Source: Neobacillus notoginsengisoli (GTDB taxonomy: Bacteria; Bacillota; Bacilli; Bacillales; Cytobacillaceae). From it: a DNA stretch of 64,000 nt. Made by a program: the position numbers and the translations under genes. The stretch covers positions 279,180 to 343,179 of the forward strand of contig NZ_QWEG01000005.1 in assembly GCF_003515685.1 (NCBI RefSeq), given 5' to 3'. Shown in pieces: positions 63,771-64,000 of this stretch (positions are counted from its first letter, which is position 1; the number at the start of each line of letters is the position of its first letter). The notes below the pieces were generated by a model. The model was not told where the DNA came from. It did no database searches and worked only from the letters and a program-made list of their open reading frames with translations.

Positions 63771-64000
63771 GTGCCCAGGCAAGCCGTTAATTGCTAATTG
63801 GTGAAAGTCCAATCTGAGTAAGTACCAAGACGCTCATTAGCTGACAGGCAACTGGTGGAGAAATCCTAAGGTATGAAGCCCTGTGACAACGTAACCCCTT
63901 CGGGGGTGCAAGCAAACTGACAGGTTGTAACATAAAGTGAATCCTGCCGCCTCGTCAAAAGAGACCTCATTAAGAGGACAAAGAGAAGTCGAGCCTGGAG
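63771..64000 (+). mobile_element. Group II intron, 5' part (ribozyme domain I); continues beyond the window
   Basis: From GTGCCCAGGCAAGCCG (63771) the sequence reads as a group II intron ribozyme: GUG-type 5' end, the characteristic GGTGAAAGTCC (63811-63821), CTGACAGGCAACTGGTGGAG, CTAAGGTATGAAGCCC and ACAACGTAACCCC. Only domain I is in the window, so no reverse transcriptase is visible and the subclass is open. It begins about ten bases after a terminator stem, the insertion habit known for group IIC introns. Confidence 0.75.

Overview
The window is a chromosomal segment of a spore-forming, low-GC Gram-positive bacterium of the Bacillaceae (Bacillus sensu lato). The evidence is gene order, which follows the Bacillus subtilis der/gpsA/spoIVA to ypsC block almost gene for gene, together with sporulation genes (spoIVA, sspM, cotD, yppG, ypjB), bacillithiol and menaquinone genes, a type B RNase P RNA and strong AGGAGG-type ribosome binding sites. 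The species cannot be fixed from the sequence alone; protein and repeat character fit the Mesobacillus/Cytobacillus/Neobacillus side of the family.

Layout. 1-5.1 kb: der (cut by the window edge), gpsA, yphE, yphF, spoIVA. 5.5-10.4 kb: hbs, folE-mtrB, the menaquinone side-chain genes hepS-menG-hepT, and ndk. 10.5-16.4 kb: a shortened aromatic supraoperon (aroC/aroF, aroB, hisC, tyrA, aroA/aroE) that lacks the cheR, aroH and trpEDCFBA genes found here in B. subtilis. 16.5-22.8 kb: a degenerate amidohydrolase-like gene, ypiA-ypiB-ypiF, the bc complex genes qcrABC, and ypjA. 23.3-31.6 kb: ypjB, a yugP-type membrane protease gene, ypjC, ypjD, dapB, mgsA, the bacillithiol genes bshB1-bshA, cca, birA. 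31.6-34 kb: a structured leader and panBCD (pantothenate). 34.6-43.3 kb: dinG, ypmA, ypmB, aspB, asnS, dnaD, nth, ypoC. 43.4-46.8 kb, minus strand: ponA (PBP1 with a long repetitive tail) and recU. 46.9-49.9 kb: the yppC-G cluster with sspM. 50-53.3 kb: an accessory two-gene permease cassette whose second gene fuses an Opp/Dpp-type permease to an extracytoplasmic M1 metallopeptidase. 53.5-56.3 kb: an Hsp20 gene, hcp with an upstream CRP/FNR-type box, and a Crp/Fnr-family regulator. 56.4-63.4 kb: mrfA-mrfB (yprA-yprB), cotD, ypsA, gpsB, rnpB, ypsC. From about 63.77 kb to the end the 5' part of a group II intron begins just after a transcription terminator.

How it works together. Most genes are housekeeping: GTPases for ribosome assembly, phospholipid and quinone precursors, aromatic and lysine precursors, CoA precursor supply, tRNA maturation and charging, replication initiation, cell-wall synthesis and DNA repair. 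Sporulation genes are scattered through the block. Six intergenic gaps carry GC-rich dispersed repeats; four of these are miniature elements of 280-400 bp bounded by GTTGATT-type inverted ends. The accessory items most worth attention are the permease-peptidase fusion, the hcp/regulator pair, the SOS-like box before mrfA, the panB leader, the missing trp block beside a retained TRAP gene, and the group II intron.
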